From Bradyrhizobium genosp. L (GTDB lineage: Bacteria; Pseudomonadota; Alphaproteobacteria; Rhizobiales; Xanthobacteraceae), in NCBI RefSeq assembly GCF_015624485.1, contig NZ_CP061378.1, forward strand, positions 1,674,001 to 1,738,000: a DNA stretch of 64,000 nucleotides. Direction: 5' to 3'. Shown in pieces: positions 18,753 to 27,732 of this stretch (positions within the stretch are counted from its first letter, which is position 1; every line of letters begins with the position of its first letter). The translations under genes were made by a program, and so were the position numbers. The notes below the pieces were generated by a model that saw only the letters and a program-made list of their open reading frames with translations, searched no databases and had not been told where the DNA came from.

Positions 18753-19646
18753 TCACGCCGGCGGCACGAAGACGCGGTTCGGAAACGCCTGCTCGACGAC
18801 GTCGAGGAACGCGCGAACCTTGGCGCCGACCAGGCGGCGCGAGCTCTGCAGCGCCCAGATCTCGACCGGCGGACCGGCCCTGGTGCCCCAACAGGCGAGC
18901 CGGCCGGCGGCGATATCGTCGTCGACCAGCAGCTTGGGCAACAGCGCCGCGCCGGCGCCGGCCAGCGTCGCCTCGCGGATCATCAGCAGCGAGGACAGGC
19001 GCAGGATCGGCTTGGGCATAAGCGTGATCTCGTCCCCGCCGTGTTTCCGGAAGCGCCAGGTGACGTCGGCAGGTGTCGTGCTCGTCAGCACCGCATTCAC
19101 CGTCACGCTCTCATGCACGGCACCGATCGGCTCCGGCAGATCGGGGTGGGCCACGACGAGCAGATCATCGTTGAGGAAGCGGCGGCCGACGAGCTGTTCA
19201 TCCGGCGACGGGTTGATGCGGATCACGAGGTCATAGCCGTCTTCCACCGGATCGACCACGCGATCCTCGGCGACGATCTCCAGCTGGACGTCGGGGTAGG
19301 CGCGCGCAAAGCGCGCAGCGATCCGGCCGAAGGCGACATGCGCGATCACGAGCGGCGCACTCACCCGCAGCCGGCCGCGCGGGGTTGAGGCGCCGAGCAC
19401 CACGGCTTCGCCGGCCTCTGCGATATCGGAGAGGGGGCCGGTGGTGCGCTCATGCAGCGCGCTGCCCTCGTCGGTCAGTCGAAGACTCTGCGAGCCGCGG
19501 TCGATCAACCGGACGCCGAGGCTTTGCTCGAGCTCGGTGACGCGGCGGGACAAGGTGGCCTTGGCCCGTCCGGACGCGCGGCTGGCGCGGCCGAATCCGC
19601 CATGCGCGGCAACCAGATTGAAGTCGGCGAGCGCCTGAAGATCCAT
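18753..19646 (-). CDS. LysR-family transcriptional regulator
   Basis: 297 residues from ATG 19646, which gives the normal family start MDLQALADFNLVAAHGGFGR. The recognition helix is in ASGRAKATLSRRVTELEQSL; 'KATLSRRV' marks the CrgA/DmlR-like clade. The effector domain follows (GRLRVSAPLVIAHVAFGRIA). It diverges from an NmrA-family gene with paired inverted repeats between, so it probably controls that gene in response to an electrophile, quinone or redox signal. The longer start at 19727 would run into the operator region and is rejected. Confidence 0.88.
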   Translation of the reverse strand: MDLQALADFNLVAAHGGFGRASRASGRAKATLSRRVTELEQSLGVRLIDRGSQSLRLTDEGSALHERTTGPLSDIAEAGEAVVLGASTPRGRLRVSAPLVIAHVAFGRIAARFARAYPDVQLEIVAEDRVVDPVEDGYDLVIRINPSPDEQLVGRRFLNDDLLVVAHPDLPEPIGAVHESVTVNAVLTSTTPADVTWRFRKHGGDEITLMPKPILRLSSLLMIREATLAGAGAALLPKLLVDDDIAAGRLACWGTRAGPPVEIWALQSSRRLVGAKVRAFLDVVEQAFPNRVFVPPA

Positions 19647-19650
19647 CTTT

Positions 19651-19711
19651 CCGTTCCATAATTGAGACGATCTGTCCAGATATTGGCATCTCGGAAATAA
19701 AAATGGAACGG
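19651..19711. promoter_or_regulatory. Divergent operator region between LysR and NmrA genes
   Basis: CCGTTCCAT (19651-19659) recurs inverted as ATGGAACGG (19703-19711). Between them lies a small palindrome ATCTG-TC-CAGAT (19670-19681). The outer arms flank the whole divergent promoter, the first just upstream of the LysR start. The arrangement fits two dimers bound cooperatively or looped. Confidence 0.45.
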
Positions 19712-19762
19712 ATAGTTTCCTCCTCAACGGCAGACGGTCTGCCCTGAAGAGGAGTATGCGAA

Positions 19763-20641
19763 ATGGCTATTCTGGTTACCGGTGCCACGGGCACCATTGG
19801 GATGCAGGTGCTCAATCACCTCGCCGGCCGCGGCGTTGAGGTCCGCGCGCTGACCCGCTCGCCCGGCAGTGTGCAGCTTCCGTCCCACGTCACGGCGGTT
19901 CGCGGCGACACCGCCGACGTGGAGTCGGTGCGCGCGGCGCTCGATGGCGTCAGCACGCTGTTTCTGCTGGTGCCCAATGTCGCCGACGAATTGACCCAGG
20001 CCATGCTGACGCTGACCGCCGCCCGCGAGGCCGGCGTCAAGGGCATCGTCTATCTCTCGGTGTTCAAGGGCGAGGCCTATGCCGACGTGCCGCACTTCGC
20101 CGGCAAGCACACGGTCGAGCGGATGATCGAGGCGCTCGATCTGCCCGCGACCATCCTGCGTCCGGCCTACTTCATCCAGAACGATCTTCGGCTGAAGGAT
20201 GTGCTGCTGAAATTCAGTGCCTACGGCATGCCGATCGGTGCGAAGGGAATTTCGATGGTCGATATTCGCGATATCGGCGAGGCCGCCGCGGTCGAACTGG
20301 TGCGGCGCGAGCGCGCCGCCACGCCGCTCGGCCGCGAGACCTACGCGCTGGTCGGGCCCGACGCGCTGACCGGCGAAAGCATCGCTGCGATCTGGAGTGA
20401 AGCGCTTGGCCGCACCATCGGCTATGGCGGCGACGATCTTGCGGCGATGGAGCAGCGCCTCAAGGCAGCGGCGCCGGCCTGGCTCGCGCTCGATATGCGC
20501 CTGATGCTCGGCCGCTACCAGACCGACGGCGCGGTCGCGACCGCCGACGACCTTGCGCGCCTGACGCAACTGCTCGGCCACGCGCCGCGCGCGTACCGCG
20601 ACTTCGCCCGCGATGCCGCCGCCCAGTGGCGCAACGGCTAA
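19763..20641 (+). CDS. NmrA-type NAD(P)-binding oxidoreductase or redox sensor
   Basis: 292 residues of the atypical short-chain dehydrogenase family. Nucleotide loop GATGTIG at 7-13, then NADP-type basic residues in VRALTRSPGS. The pattern PNVADELTQAMLTLTAAREA and ILRPAYFIQN matches NmrA/QOR2-like proteins, which lack the classical Tyr-x3-Lys catalytic pair. GAGGAG lies 9 bp before the ATG. Paired with the divergent LysR gene, a common arrangement for quinone or electrophile responses. It overlaps the convergent amidotransferase gene by 4 bp. Confidence 0.85.
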   Translation: MAILVTGATGTIGMQVLNHLAGRGVEVRALTRSPGSVQLPSHVTAVRGDTADVESVRAALDGVSTLFLLVPNVADELTQAMLTLTAAREAGVKGIVYLSVFKGEAYADVPHFAGKHTVERMIEALDLPATILRPAYFIQNDLRLKDVLLKFSAYGMPIGAKGISMVDIRDIGEAAAVELVRRERAATPLGRETYALVGPDALTGESIAAIWSEALGRTIGYGGDDLAAMEQRLKAAAPAWLALDMRLMLGRYQTDGAVATADDLARLTQLLGHAPRAYRDFARDAAAQWRNG

Positions 20642-21348
20642 GCGCGCGGCGGGTTCAGGAACCGCGTGATCACGCCGCCGAGCCTGGCGTGATCGAGCGG
20701 GGCTGTGAGCGAGGCCTTGGCGGTCGCGATCACGTCGTCCGGCGCGCGGCCGCGGCGCAGGTCGCACAGCGCGTCGGCATAGTCGGCGCTGAATTCAGGA
20801 TGGGGCTGCACCGACATCGTGGTGCCGCCGGTGTAGAGCAGTCCGGCATGCGGCGTGAACTCGGACGACATGAAGGTGCGCGCGGAAGCCGGCGGGGTGA
20901 TCACCTGGTCCTGATGCGAGCAGGCGACAGCGATCTCACGGCCTTCGATCAGGCCGTTGTCCGGCGCTATCTGATAGACGTGGCGCCCGATGCCCCAGCC
21001 CTTCTCCGATTTGCGCACGGTGCCGCCGAGCGCCTGCGCGATCAGCTGATGGCCGAAGCAGACGCCGACCATCGGAATGCCGTTGTCGTGGGCGGCGCGG
21101 ACGAACGCCTCGAGCGGTGCGACCCAGGCGACATCGTCATAGACGCCGGCCGAGGAGCCGGTGATCAGGATCGCATCGAGGCCGGCGGGATCCGGCAGCG
21201 TCTCGCCATTGGCGACGCTCACCGCGCCGGATGTGACGTTCTGGTCGGCGGCCGCCATCATCCGCTGGAACATCAGCGGATAGGTGCCATGGCGCTCGCG
21301 GAATTGCGGGCTGACGAGCCCGGTTTCGATGATGGTGATGTGGGGCAT
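20638..21348 (-). CDS. Class I glutamine amidotransferase domain protein
   Basis: 236 residues, a stand-alone class I amidotransferase. Nucleophile Cys97 in GVCFGHQ, with His183 and Glu185 in QPHPEF completing the triad; oxyanion block ITGSSAGVYDD. Such GuaA-like stand-alone domains transfer or hydrolyse the glutamine amide, or act on gamma-glutamyl compounds as PuuD does. No partner synthetase is adjacent, so substrate is unknown. It lies 72 bp downstream of the membrane-protein gene. Confidence 0.85.
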   Translation of the reverse strand: MPHITIIETGLVSPQFRERHGTYPLMFQRMMAAADQNVTSGAVSVANGETLPDPAGLDAILITGSSAGVYDDVAWVAPLEAFVRAAHDNGIPMVGVCFGHQLIAQALGGTVRKSEKGWGIGRHVYQIAPDNGLIEGREIAVACSHQDQVITPPASARTFMSSEFTPHAGLLYTGGTTMSVQPHPEFSADYADALCDLRRGRAPDDVIATAKASLTAPLDHARLGGVITRFLNPPRA

Positions 21349-21420
21349 CGGATGCAGGGTCGGGGTAAGCTGGTGCGTGCTTACCCCGAAAGTGCGGTCG
21401 CGCTCAAGACGCGCGGTTGA

Positions 21421-22437
21421 TCAATTCCGCGCCGCCGCCTCGATCGTTGCGGTGTGCTGTGCCGCCGGTGCGGTGGTAGCAATCGCCGGCGTTGCACTCG
21501 CAATCGCCGGCGTTGCACTCGCGATCGCCGGCGTCGCACTCGCGATCGCCGGCGTCGTGCTGACGATTGCCGGCTCGGTGCGGTAGCGCGGCAGCTGGTC
21601 CTCCAGCGAATAGCCGACGCAGAGCGCGAGGCTCGACCACACCGCCATGCTGAAATAGAGCGACATCCAGGCGATCTCTTCGCGCCACTCGGCGATGTCG
21701 TGGGTGACGACCCAGCGCGTGCTGACGTCACGCCAGCCCTCGAGCGGATGCAGCAGCTTGCCGCCGGCGGCAAGCTCGGCGCGCCAGCGGTTCAGGTACA
21801 TCGGGACATCGACCGTCATCAGGAAGGCGAGATAGCCCGTGATGCCGGCGATCGCGACGATCAAGGTCCAGCGTACGACTCCGTGAAATTCCGGCAGCAG
21901 CCGGCACAGCGCAGCCCCGACCAGGAAGAACACGACCGCCCAGATCGAGTTCTCGATCGCGTTGCCGAGATAATGCTTGGTCAGCACCGCATACCAGGAG
22001 AAGCATTCCGCGATCAGGATCAGCGGCACGATGATCCAGGCGATGTTTACCGTGGTCTCCGCGCCGGTCATGGTGCCGAGCTGATGGAGGATCATCGCCC
22101 ATTGCGCGGCAAAGCACATCTCGGCGACCGTGGCGACGGTGCGGCCGACGGCCACGCTCGACAGCCAGGTGTCGACCAGGCAGATGCGCTGCACGTCGGC
22201 GCGCGGCAGCACCGAGCGGAAGGCGCAGCCGAACACATAGCCGGCACAAAGCAGCAGCATCAGCCCGGTGCCGGACGGGCCGCCCAGGGCGCCGCTCGTC
22301 TGCTCGTGGAACTGGCGATACAGCACGAACCAGACCGCGATGTTGGCGCCGCTGACGGCCGTCAGCAGGCCCCACCACCGGACCACCGGATTTGACCAGG
22401 CCAGCGAAACCGGCCGTGCCCGCCACTCGCTGCTCAT
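21421..22437 (-). CDS. Polytopic membrane protein with tandem-repeat C-terminal tail
   Basis: 338 residues. About seven or eight hydrophobic segments run from residue 18 to about 285, with acidic and aromatic residues inside helices (for example LIAECFSWYAVLTKHYLGNAI). The C-terminal roughly 50 residues are soluble and built of four to five near-identical heptads (TPAIASA) encoded by 21-bp DNA repeats. I do not recognise the family. It carries no transporter or sensor motif. GC-rich regulation signals are not obvious upstream; the gap to 22575 is featureless. Confidence 0.72.
   Translation of the reverse strand: MSSEWRARPVSLAWSNPVVRWWGLLTAVSGANIAVWFVLYRQFHEQTSGALGGPSGTGLMLLLCAGYVFGCAFRSVLPRADVQRICLVDTWLSSVAVGRTVATVAEMCFAAQWAMILHQLGTMTGAETTVNIAWIIVPLILIAECFSWYAVLTKHYLGNAIENSIWAVVFFLVGAALCRLLPEFHGVVRWTLIVAIAGITGYLAFLMTVDVPMYLNRWRAELAAGGKLLHPLEGWRDVSTRWVVTHDIAEWREEIAWMSLYFSMAVWSSLALCVGYSLEDQLPRYRTEPAIVSTTPAIASATPAIASATPAIASATPAIATTAPAAQHTATIEAAARN
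21479..21583. repeat. 21-bp tandem repeat inside the membrane-protein gene
   Basis: Four full units start at 21479, 21500, 21521 and 21542, with a degenerate fifth to 21583. The first two units are identical (GCAATCGCCGG core); the third and fourth differ by a few bases. Period 21 keeps the frame and gives the TPAIASA heptads. Copy number may vary between strains. Confidence 0.9.
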
Positions 22438-22574
22438 TCACCGCTCCGCATGTAACCGAACTGATATGTTTGTGTAGTAATTCTGTCACAAAAGATTGGG
22501 AATCACGACTAAAAAATGCGTGTGGAAGGGACCGGGCGGCTCCGGTGGTGAAGAGCGCGCCAAGGTTCTCCTCA

Positions 22575-22676
22575 CGTCATTCCGGGATGCGCGAAGCGCA
22601 GGCCCGGAATCCATCAGGCCGCAATGTTGCTGATGAATGCATTCCGGGCTCGCGCCTCGCGCGCCCCGGAATGACG
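22575..22676. repeat. Extragenic palindromic repeat (CGTCATTCCGGG type)
   Basis: The outer arms CGTCATTCCGGG and CCCCGGAATGACG are inverted. Inside each half is a smaller stem (CCGGG...CCCGGAAT on the left, ATTCCGGG...CCCCGGAAT on the right), so the element can form a double hairpin. It sits in the 352-bp gap 22438-22789, which otherwise shows nothing. Confidence 0.8.
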
Positions 22677-22789
22677 GTGGAAGGCCTCTGCCGCCTTCGC
22701 GATCGTGATCGAAATTGACCCTTGCGCCGGTAGGCAGGCGCGGCGCGATCATCTACTCAGCGGCCCCGAACCCAGCTCGAAGGCTGCTT

Positions 22790-23353
22790 GTGACGACGGA
22801 AGTGAAGGCCAGCTACGATCCGCTGCTGCGCAAAATCCATTGGGCGACGGCGGTCTTGTTCATCGCGGCGATGCTGATCGGGCTCTATTGCGGATTGCAG
22901 CCGGCAGGGACGTCGCCGCGGCGCGAACTGCTCGAGGTGCACAAATCGCTCGGCGTCACGCTGTTCTTTCTCGCGATCCTGCGGCTGATGGTGCGGGCCG
23001 CGACCACGGCGCCGCCGGAGCCGGGGTCGTTTTCGCCGCTGGTCAGGATCGCCGCGCGGCTCAATCACTGGGCACTCTACGCCATCCTCTTCGTCATGCC
23101 GGTGACCGGCTACATGTTCTCGTCAGCCGGCGGCTATTCGCTGCGCTACTTCTGGACCTTCAGCTGGCCGCGGCTGTTCGCCGGAAATCGGGCGGTCGAG
23201 CATGCCGGCGAGGTGGCGCACGGCCTGCTCGCCTATCTCGTCTATGCCGTGGTCGCGCTGCATATCGCCGCGACGCTGTGGCACGTGCTGGTGAAGAAGG
23301 ACGAGACGTTCTCGCGGATGTGGCCACGGGCGAGCCGCAGTCCATTGGCATAG
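22790..23353 (+). CDS. Cytochrome b561 family di-heme membrane protein
   Basis: 187 residues from a GTG at 22790, with GAAGG at a 6-bp spacing. Four helices carry the haem histidines: YDPLLRKIHWATAVLF, LEVHKSLGVTLFF, LNHWALYAILF and GLLAYLVYAVVALHIAATLWH. The protein moves electrons across the inner membrane, usually between the quinone pool and a periplasmic partner. No partner such as a catalase-like or YceI-like protein is adjacent. The longer start at 22715 adds a non-membrane stretch and is less likely. Confidence 0.87.
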   Translation: MTTEVKASYDPLLRKIHWATAVLFIAAMLIGLYCGLQPAGTSPRRELLEVHKSLGVTLFFLAILRLMVRAATTAPPEPGSFSPLVRIAARLNHWALYAILFVMPVTGYMFSSAGGYSLRYFWTFSWPRLFAGNRAVEHAGEVAHGLLAYLVYAVVALHIAATLWHVLVKKDETFSRMWPRASRSPLA

Positions 23354-23357
23354 CGCG

Positions 23358-23831
23358 TCAGCCGCGCAGCGCCGTCTCCGGAATGGTACGGCGGACCACC
23401 TCGCGCATCGCAAAGCTGGAATGAATGCGGGCGACGCCTGGCATCCGCGACAGGTGCTGCTTGTGGATGCGCTCGAAGTCGGCGATGTCGCGGGCGATCA
23501 CCTGCAGATGATAATCGTCGCTGCCCGACATCAGATGGCAGGACACGACGTCGGGGCAGCGCGCGATCGCGGCTTCGAAGGCCGCAAGATAGTCCTCGCT
23601 CTGCTTCTCCAGCGTGATGGTGACGACAACTGTCGTGACGAGGCCGAGCGCGGTCGGCTCGAGGTCGACGCGATAGCCGCGGATCACGCCGCTCTCCTCG
23701 AGATGGCGGATCCGCCGCGCGCAGGCGGTCGGCGACAGCCCGACCTTTTCCGCCAGCTCGATCTGGCTGGCGCGGGCGTCGGCGACCAGCTCGGCCAGGA
23801 TTCGCAAGTCGATACGGTCGAAACCGTCCAC
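23358..23831 (-). CDS. Lrp/AsnC-family regulator, likely controlling ald
   Basis: 157 residues from a GTG at 23831, giving the standard start DGFDRIDLRILAELVADAR. Winged helix with KVGLSPTACARRIRHLEESG, then the ligand-binding domain (VVSCHLMSGSDDYHLQVIAR). It diverges from alanine dehydrogenase; in alphaproteobacteria and mycobacteria such Lrp members activate ald in response to alanine. A longer ATG frame from 23918 has no family match in its first 29 residues. Confidence 0.87.
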   Translation of the reverse strand: MDGFDRIDLRILAELVADARASQIELAEKVGLSPTACARRIRHLEESGVIRGYRVDLEPTALGLVTTVVVTITLEKQSEDYLAAFEAAIARCPDVVSCHLMSGSDDYHLQVIARDIADFERIHKQHLSRMPGVARIHSSFAMREVVRRTIPETALRG

Positions 23832-23877
23832 GCAGTTTTCTTTCAAAAGGTGAGCCGCAGGCGAAGAGTATGAGCGT

Positions 23878-23901
23878 ATTCCGATGTGCACAAGCCGGAA
23901 T
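23878..23901. promoter_or_regulatory. Possible Lrp-type operator between the Lrp gene and ald
   Basis: ATTCCG (23878-23883) and CGGAAT (23896-23901) are inverted arms 12 bp apart in the 140-bp divergent promoter. The arrangement fits an AsnC-family dimer site, though the arms are short. Confidence 0.35.
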
Positions 23902-23971
23902 TCGCTGAGAAACGCCATAGGGCCGGGACTAGCCTTGATGATGGCGGAAACCCATTTTCAAGGAGCGGACC

Positions 23972-25087
23972 ATGCGCATCGGCGTGCCCAGGGAGATCAA
24001 GGTCGAGGAGTATCGGGTCGGGCTGACGCCGGCCTCGGTCCGGGAATATGTGGCGCATGGGCATGAAGTCGTGGTCCAGCGCGGCGCGGGCGAGGGCATC
24101 GGTGCCGGCGATGACGTCTACCGGCAGGCCGGTGCCGGGATCGCCGACACCGCCGAAGAGGTGTTTTCCGTTGCCGACATGATCGTGAAGGTGAAGGAGC
24201 CGCAGCCGGCGGAATGGGCGCGGTTGCGCGAAGGTCAGATCCTCTTCACCTATTTGCATCTCGCGCCCGACGTGCCGCAGACCAAGGGGCTGATCGCCTC
24301 CGGCTGCACGGCGGTCGCCTACGAGACCGTGACCGACGCGCATGGCGGGCTGCCGCTGCTTGCGCCGATGAGCGAGGTCGCCGGCCGGCTCGCGATCGAG
24401 ACTGCCGGCGCGGCGCTGCGCAAATCGGCCGATGGCATGGGCAAGCTGCTCGGCGGCGTGCCGGGCGTCCCGCCGGCCAAGGTTGCGATCATCGGTGGCG
24501 GCGTGGTCGGCACCCACGCGGCTCGGATGGCCGCTGGCCTCGGCAGCGACGTCACCATCCTCGATCGCGCGCTGCCGCGGCTGCGCCTGCTCGACGATCT
24601 CTTCGCCGGCCGCGTCCGCACCCGCTACGCCACGCTGGAGGCGATCGAGCAGGAGATCACGGCCGCCGACGTCGTGATCGGCGCGGTGCTGGTGCCGGGC
24701 GCCAGCGCGCCGAAGCTCGTCTCGCGCGCGCAGCTCGCCGGCATGAAGCGCCGCGCGGTGCTGGTCGACGTCGCGATCGACCAGGGCGGCTGCTTTGCGA
24801 CCTCGAAGCCGACCACGCACCAGGCGCCGACCTATCTGGTCGACGACATCGTGCATTACTGCGTCGCCAACATGCCCGGCGCGGTGCCGGTCACCTCGAG
24901 CCATGCGCTCAACCATGCCACGCTGCCGTTCGGCCTGGCGCTGGCGTCGAAGGGCCTCCGCGCGCTGGTCGAGGATCCGCATCTGCGCGCCGGCCTCAAC
25001 GTCCATCGCGGCCGCATCACCAACCGCGCCGTCGCCGAGAGCCAGCATCTCGCCGTCGTGATGCCGGAAGAAGCGCTGGCGTCGTAA
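23972..25087 (+). CDS. ald: Alanine dehydrogenase
   Basis: 371 residues, standard length. It interconverts L-alanine and pyruvate plus ammonia with NAD. Substrate residues Arg15 (EYRVGLTP), Lys75 (VKVKEP) and His96 (TYLHLAPD) are in their expected places, and the Rossmann loop is IIGGGVVGTHAARMA. AAGGAG lies 6 bp before the ATG. It diverges from an Lrp-type gene. In rhizobia the enzyme helps use alanine as carbon or nitrogen source. Confidence 0.96.
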   Translation: MRIGVPREIKVEEYRVGLTPASVREYVAHGHEVVVQRGAGEGIGAGDDVYRQAGAGIADTAEEVFSVADMIVKVKEPQPAEWARLREGQILFTYLHLAPDVPQTKGLIASGCTAVAYETVTDAHGGLPLLAPMSEVAGRLAIETAGAALRKSADGMGKLLGGVPGVPPAKVAIIGGGVVGTHAARMAAGLGSDVTILDRALPRLRLLDDLFAGRVRTRYATLEAIEQEITAADVVIGAVLVPGASAPKLVSRAQLAGMKRRAVLVDVAIDQGGCFATSKPTTHQAPTYLVDDIVHYCVANMPGAVPVTSSHALNHATLPFGLALASKGLRALVEDPHLRAGLNVHRGRITNRAVAESQHLAVVMPEEALAS

Positions 25088-25110
25088 GGTTTGCAGGCTT
25101 TCTCCAATCG

Positions 25111-25283
25111 TCGTCCCGGCCGAGTGCGCTGTTGCGCACGGAGCCGGGACCCATACCGCGCGATCTCTCCAGCGCGGAGATCGCAGTACCGTGGCAAGGA
25201 CGATAACTTCCAATCTTCGCTAAACTTTGCCCTGTGGTTATGGGGCCCGGCTCCGTGCGCAACCGCGCACTCGGCCGGGACGA
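25111..25283. repeat. Extragenic palindromic repeat pair (TCGTCCCGGCCGAG type)
   Basis: Two about 45-bp units (25111-25155, 25239-25283) are near-perfect inverted copies, each with its own GTGCGC/GCGCAC hairpin; 83 bp of unique sequence lies between. A fragment of another common repeat, CTCCATCCGGGCTAC, follows at about 25317-25329. The element separates convergent ald and IclR genes. Nothing else is seen in 25088-25394. Confidence 0.83.
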
Positions 25284-25394
25284 CACCGAATATGTTGTGC
25301 GGGCGCGTAGTCGCGCTCCATCCGGGCTACGACACTCAGGATGTTGCGACGTCCGTCACCGTCATCCGCACGATGCGTTCGGCGTCCCGAGATG

Positions 25395-26183
25395 TCATTT
25401 CTCGGACGATCGTCGCCCGGTTTCGTCCGTCAGTTTTTCCAGCCGACGCTGCATGACTTCAATGATCAGCTCGCGCTTTGCCGCGATTCGTTCGATTGGT
25501 CCGCCGATGCCGATAGCGAGCGGAGCGCGTCTCTTTGGCAGGGGAACGAGCATGCCTATCGTGTTTGCTCCCGGCGTCGTGCGGCCGCCTGACTCGGAAA
25601 ACCCGCGGCGGCGGATGCGCTCGATCTCTTCGAGAAAGACCGATTCTCGAACGCGCACCGACTGAATCGGCTCTTCAGCGTTGTTGCGACGGATAATGCC
25701 GCGCACGGTTGCGTTTGGCATTTGGCTCAGCAGCACGTGTCCGAGGGCGGTGCGAACCATCGGTCGTACCTGACCGGCTTGCGCAGTGTATTGAAGCCGA
25801 GAGGCGCTGGGCACGACGTGGAGATACTGCATCCCCGCGGCGCCCGCCTGATGTCCGAGCATAACGGTTTCGCCGCCAGCCGCCCTCCAGAGTTCTTCCA
25901 TCAGGTCTGTGAGCTTTGTATCGCGGAACGGAGAACGACGGATCCAATCACCAAGCAGGTTGACCCGATAGCTAGGTATGAAACGCCGGGTCAGTCGGTC
26001 GTATTCAAGGTAGTTCAATTCAACGAGACTGCTCAGCAACACCGAAGTGCTCGACTGAGGCATCTCCAGCGCGGCAGAAATTTCAGTCACGGACGCAGCC
26101 CGCTTTGTTTCCCGAAAGAACTCCAGAACCGCAAAAGTCCGCATGGCCGATTTGACGATGGGCGTCTTGTTCGAGTTCGGCAT
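25395..26183 (-). CDS. IclR-family transcriptional regulator
   Basis: 262 residues: N-terminal winged helix (VKSAMRTFAVLEFFRETKRA, then MPQSSTSVLLSSLVELNYLE) and a GAF-like IclR effector domain with VRPMVRTALGHVLLSQMP. It diverges from the leuC-leuD-leuB/ABC operon across a 143-bp gap with a perfect 14-bp palindrome, so it most likely regulates that operon. Its GC content looks a little lower than its neighbours. The effector is probably the imported substrate. Confidence 0.88.
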   Translation of the reverse strand: MPNSNKTPIVKSAMRTFAVLEFFRETKRAASVTEISAALEMPQSSTSVLLSSLVELNYLEYDRLTRRFIPSYRVNLLGDWIRRSPFRDTKLTDLMEELWRAAGGETVMLGHQAGAAGMQYLHVVPSASRLQYTAQAGQVRPMVRTALGHVLLSQMPNATVRGIIRRNNAEEPIQSVRVRESVFLEEIERIRRRGFSESGGRTTPGANTIGMLVPLPKRRAPLAIGIGGPIERIAAKRELIIEVMQRRLEKLTDETGRRSSEK

Positions 26184-26216
26184 GCCTGTCTCCGCAGCGG
26201 GGCAAGCCGCACCTCT

Positions 26217-26230
26217 ATCACATATGTGAT
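26217..26230. promoter_or_regulatory. IclR operator candidate
   Basis: ATCACATATGTGAT is a perfect 14-bp palindrome 33 bp upstream of the IclR start and 96 bp upstream of leuC. Its size and AT-rich centre fit IclR-family dimer sites, and it is the only strong dyad in the gap. Confidence 0.55.
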
Positions 26231-26326
26231 GTTAGGGCGAAGCGGCTTCACTTCAGGGCAACTTTGGCACAGATTGGCGTCAATTAAATCAAGCCGCATG
26301 GAAACGCAGAGCACAGGGGAAGGCGG

Positions 26327-27730
26327 ATGCCCGGACGAAGCCTGTTCGAGAAGATCTGGGACCAGCATGTCATTGCCCGGTTGAACGAGGACACTGACCT
26401 TCTGCACATCGATCGTCATCTGCTGCACGATCTCGGCGGCTCGCGCGGCTTGCTCGATCTGAAGAGCCGCGGCCTCAAGGTTCACAATCCCGAACTGACC
26501 TTTGCGACGCCCGATCACGCGCTGTCGACTGCGCCGGGCCGCGCCGGAACCAGCAAGATCGGGATGGAATTGCTGGCGGCGCTGCGGGTCGAGACGTCGG
26601 CGAGCGGCATTACCTTGTTCGATGTCGATCAGCCCGGCCAAGGTATCGTCCACGTCATCGGGCCGGAGCTCGGCCTGAGCCTGCCGGGCGCGACGATCGT
26701 CTGCGGCGACAGCCACACCTGCACCCATGGCGGCCTCGGCGCGCTCGCCTTCGGCATCGGGTCGAGCGAGCTCACCCATGTGCTGGCGACGCAGGCGCTG
26801 ATCCAGCGCCGGCCGAAGACGCTGCGCGCAAGGTTCGAGGGCAAGCTGCCGCTCGGCGTCACCGCCAAGGACATGATCCTGGCACTGATCGGGCATATCG
26901 GCGCCGCCGGCGGCACCGGCCATGCGGTCGAATATGCCGGCAGCGCGATCCGCGAATTGCCGGTCGAGGGGCGGCTGACGATCTGCAACCTCTCGATCGA
27001 GCTCGGTGCCAAGATGGGGATGGTCGCACCCGACGAGAAGACGTTTGAATTCCTGCGCGGCCGTCCCTACGCGCCGAAAGGCGAGATGTGGGACTTGGCG
27101 GTGAAGGCCTGGCGCGAGCTGCCGAGCGATCCGGACGCGGTGTTCGATCGCGAGGTCATGATCGATGTCACGAAGATCATCCCGCAGGTGACCTGGGGCA
27201 TCAGCCCCGAGCACGTCATCGGCGTCGACGGCAAAATTCCCGATCCGAAGGCGGTCGACGATCCGGCGCGCCGCGCCGCGATCGAGACCGCGCTCGACTA
27301 TATGGGCCTCAAGGGCGGCGCGCCGATCGCGGGCACGCCGGTCGATTGGGTGTTCATCGGCTCCTGCACCAACAGCCGGCTGAGCGATCTCCGCGCCGCG
27401 GCCGAAGTGGCGCGCGGCCGCAAGGTCGCCGCCGGCGTCCGCGCCTGGGTGGTGCCGGGTTCGGAGAACGTCAAGCGCGAGGCGGTGGCCGAAGGGCTCG
27501 ACAAGATATTCGTCGATGCCGGCTTCGAATGGCGCGAGCCGGGCTGCTCGATGTGCCTCGCCGCCAATGGCGAGGTGGTGGCGCCGGGCCAGCGCTCGGT
27601 CTCGACCTCGAACCGCAATTTCGTCGGCCGGCAAGGACCGCGCGCACGGACGCATCTGGCAAGCCCGGCGAGTGCTGCGGCCTCCGCCATTGCCGGCGCG
27701 ATCGCCGATGTCCGGATGATGGGACGCTGA
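26327..27730 (+). CDS. leuC: Isopropylmalate isomerase large subunit-like protein (LeuC family)
   Basis: 467 residues of the aconitase superfamily. The three iron-sulfur cysteines are Cys347 (IGSCTNSR), Cys407 and Cys410 (GCSMCLA); the family block GDSHTCTHGGLGALAFGIGSSE is intact. GGGGAAGGCGG precedes the ATG. The protein isomerises 2- and 3-isopropylmalate or a similar hydroxy diacid with the small subunit encoded 2 bp downstream. Because the operon is IclR-controlled and coupled to an importer, a catabolic substrate such as a 2-substituted malate is as likely as leucine synthesis. Confidence 0.88.
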   Translation: MPGRSLFEKIWDQHVIARLNEDTDLLHIDRHLLHDLGGSRGLLDLKSRGLKVHNPELTFATPDHALSTAPGRAGTSKIGMELLAALRVETSASGITLFDVDQPGQGIVHVIGPELGLSLPGATIVCGDSHTCTHGGLGALAFGIGSSELTHVLATQALIQRRPKTLRARFEGKLPLGVTAKDMILALIGHIGAAGGTGHAVEYAGSAIRELPVEGRLTICNLSIELGAKMGMVAPDEKTFEFLRGRPYAPKGEMWDLAVKAWRELPSDPDAVFDREVMIDVTKIIPQVTWGISPEHVIGVDGKIPDPKAVDDPARRAAIETALDYMGLKGGAPIAGTPVDWVFIGSCTNSRLSDLRAAAEVARGRKVAAGVRAWVVPGSENVKREAVAEGLDKIFVDAGFEWREPGCSMCLAANGEVVAPGQRSVSTSNRNFVGRQGPRARTHLASPASAAASAIAGAIADVRMMGR

Positions 27731-27732
27731 CC

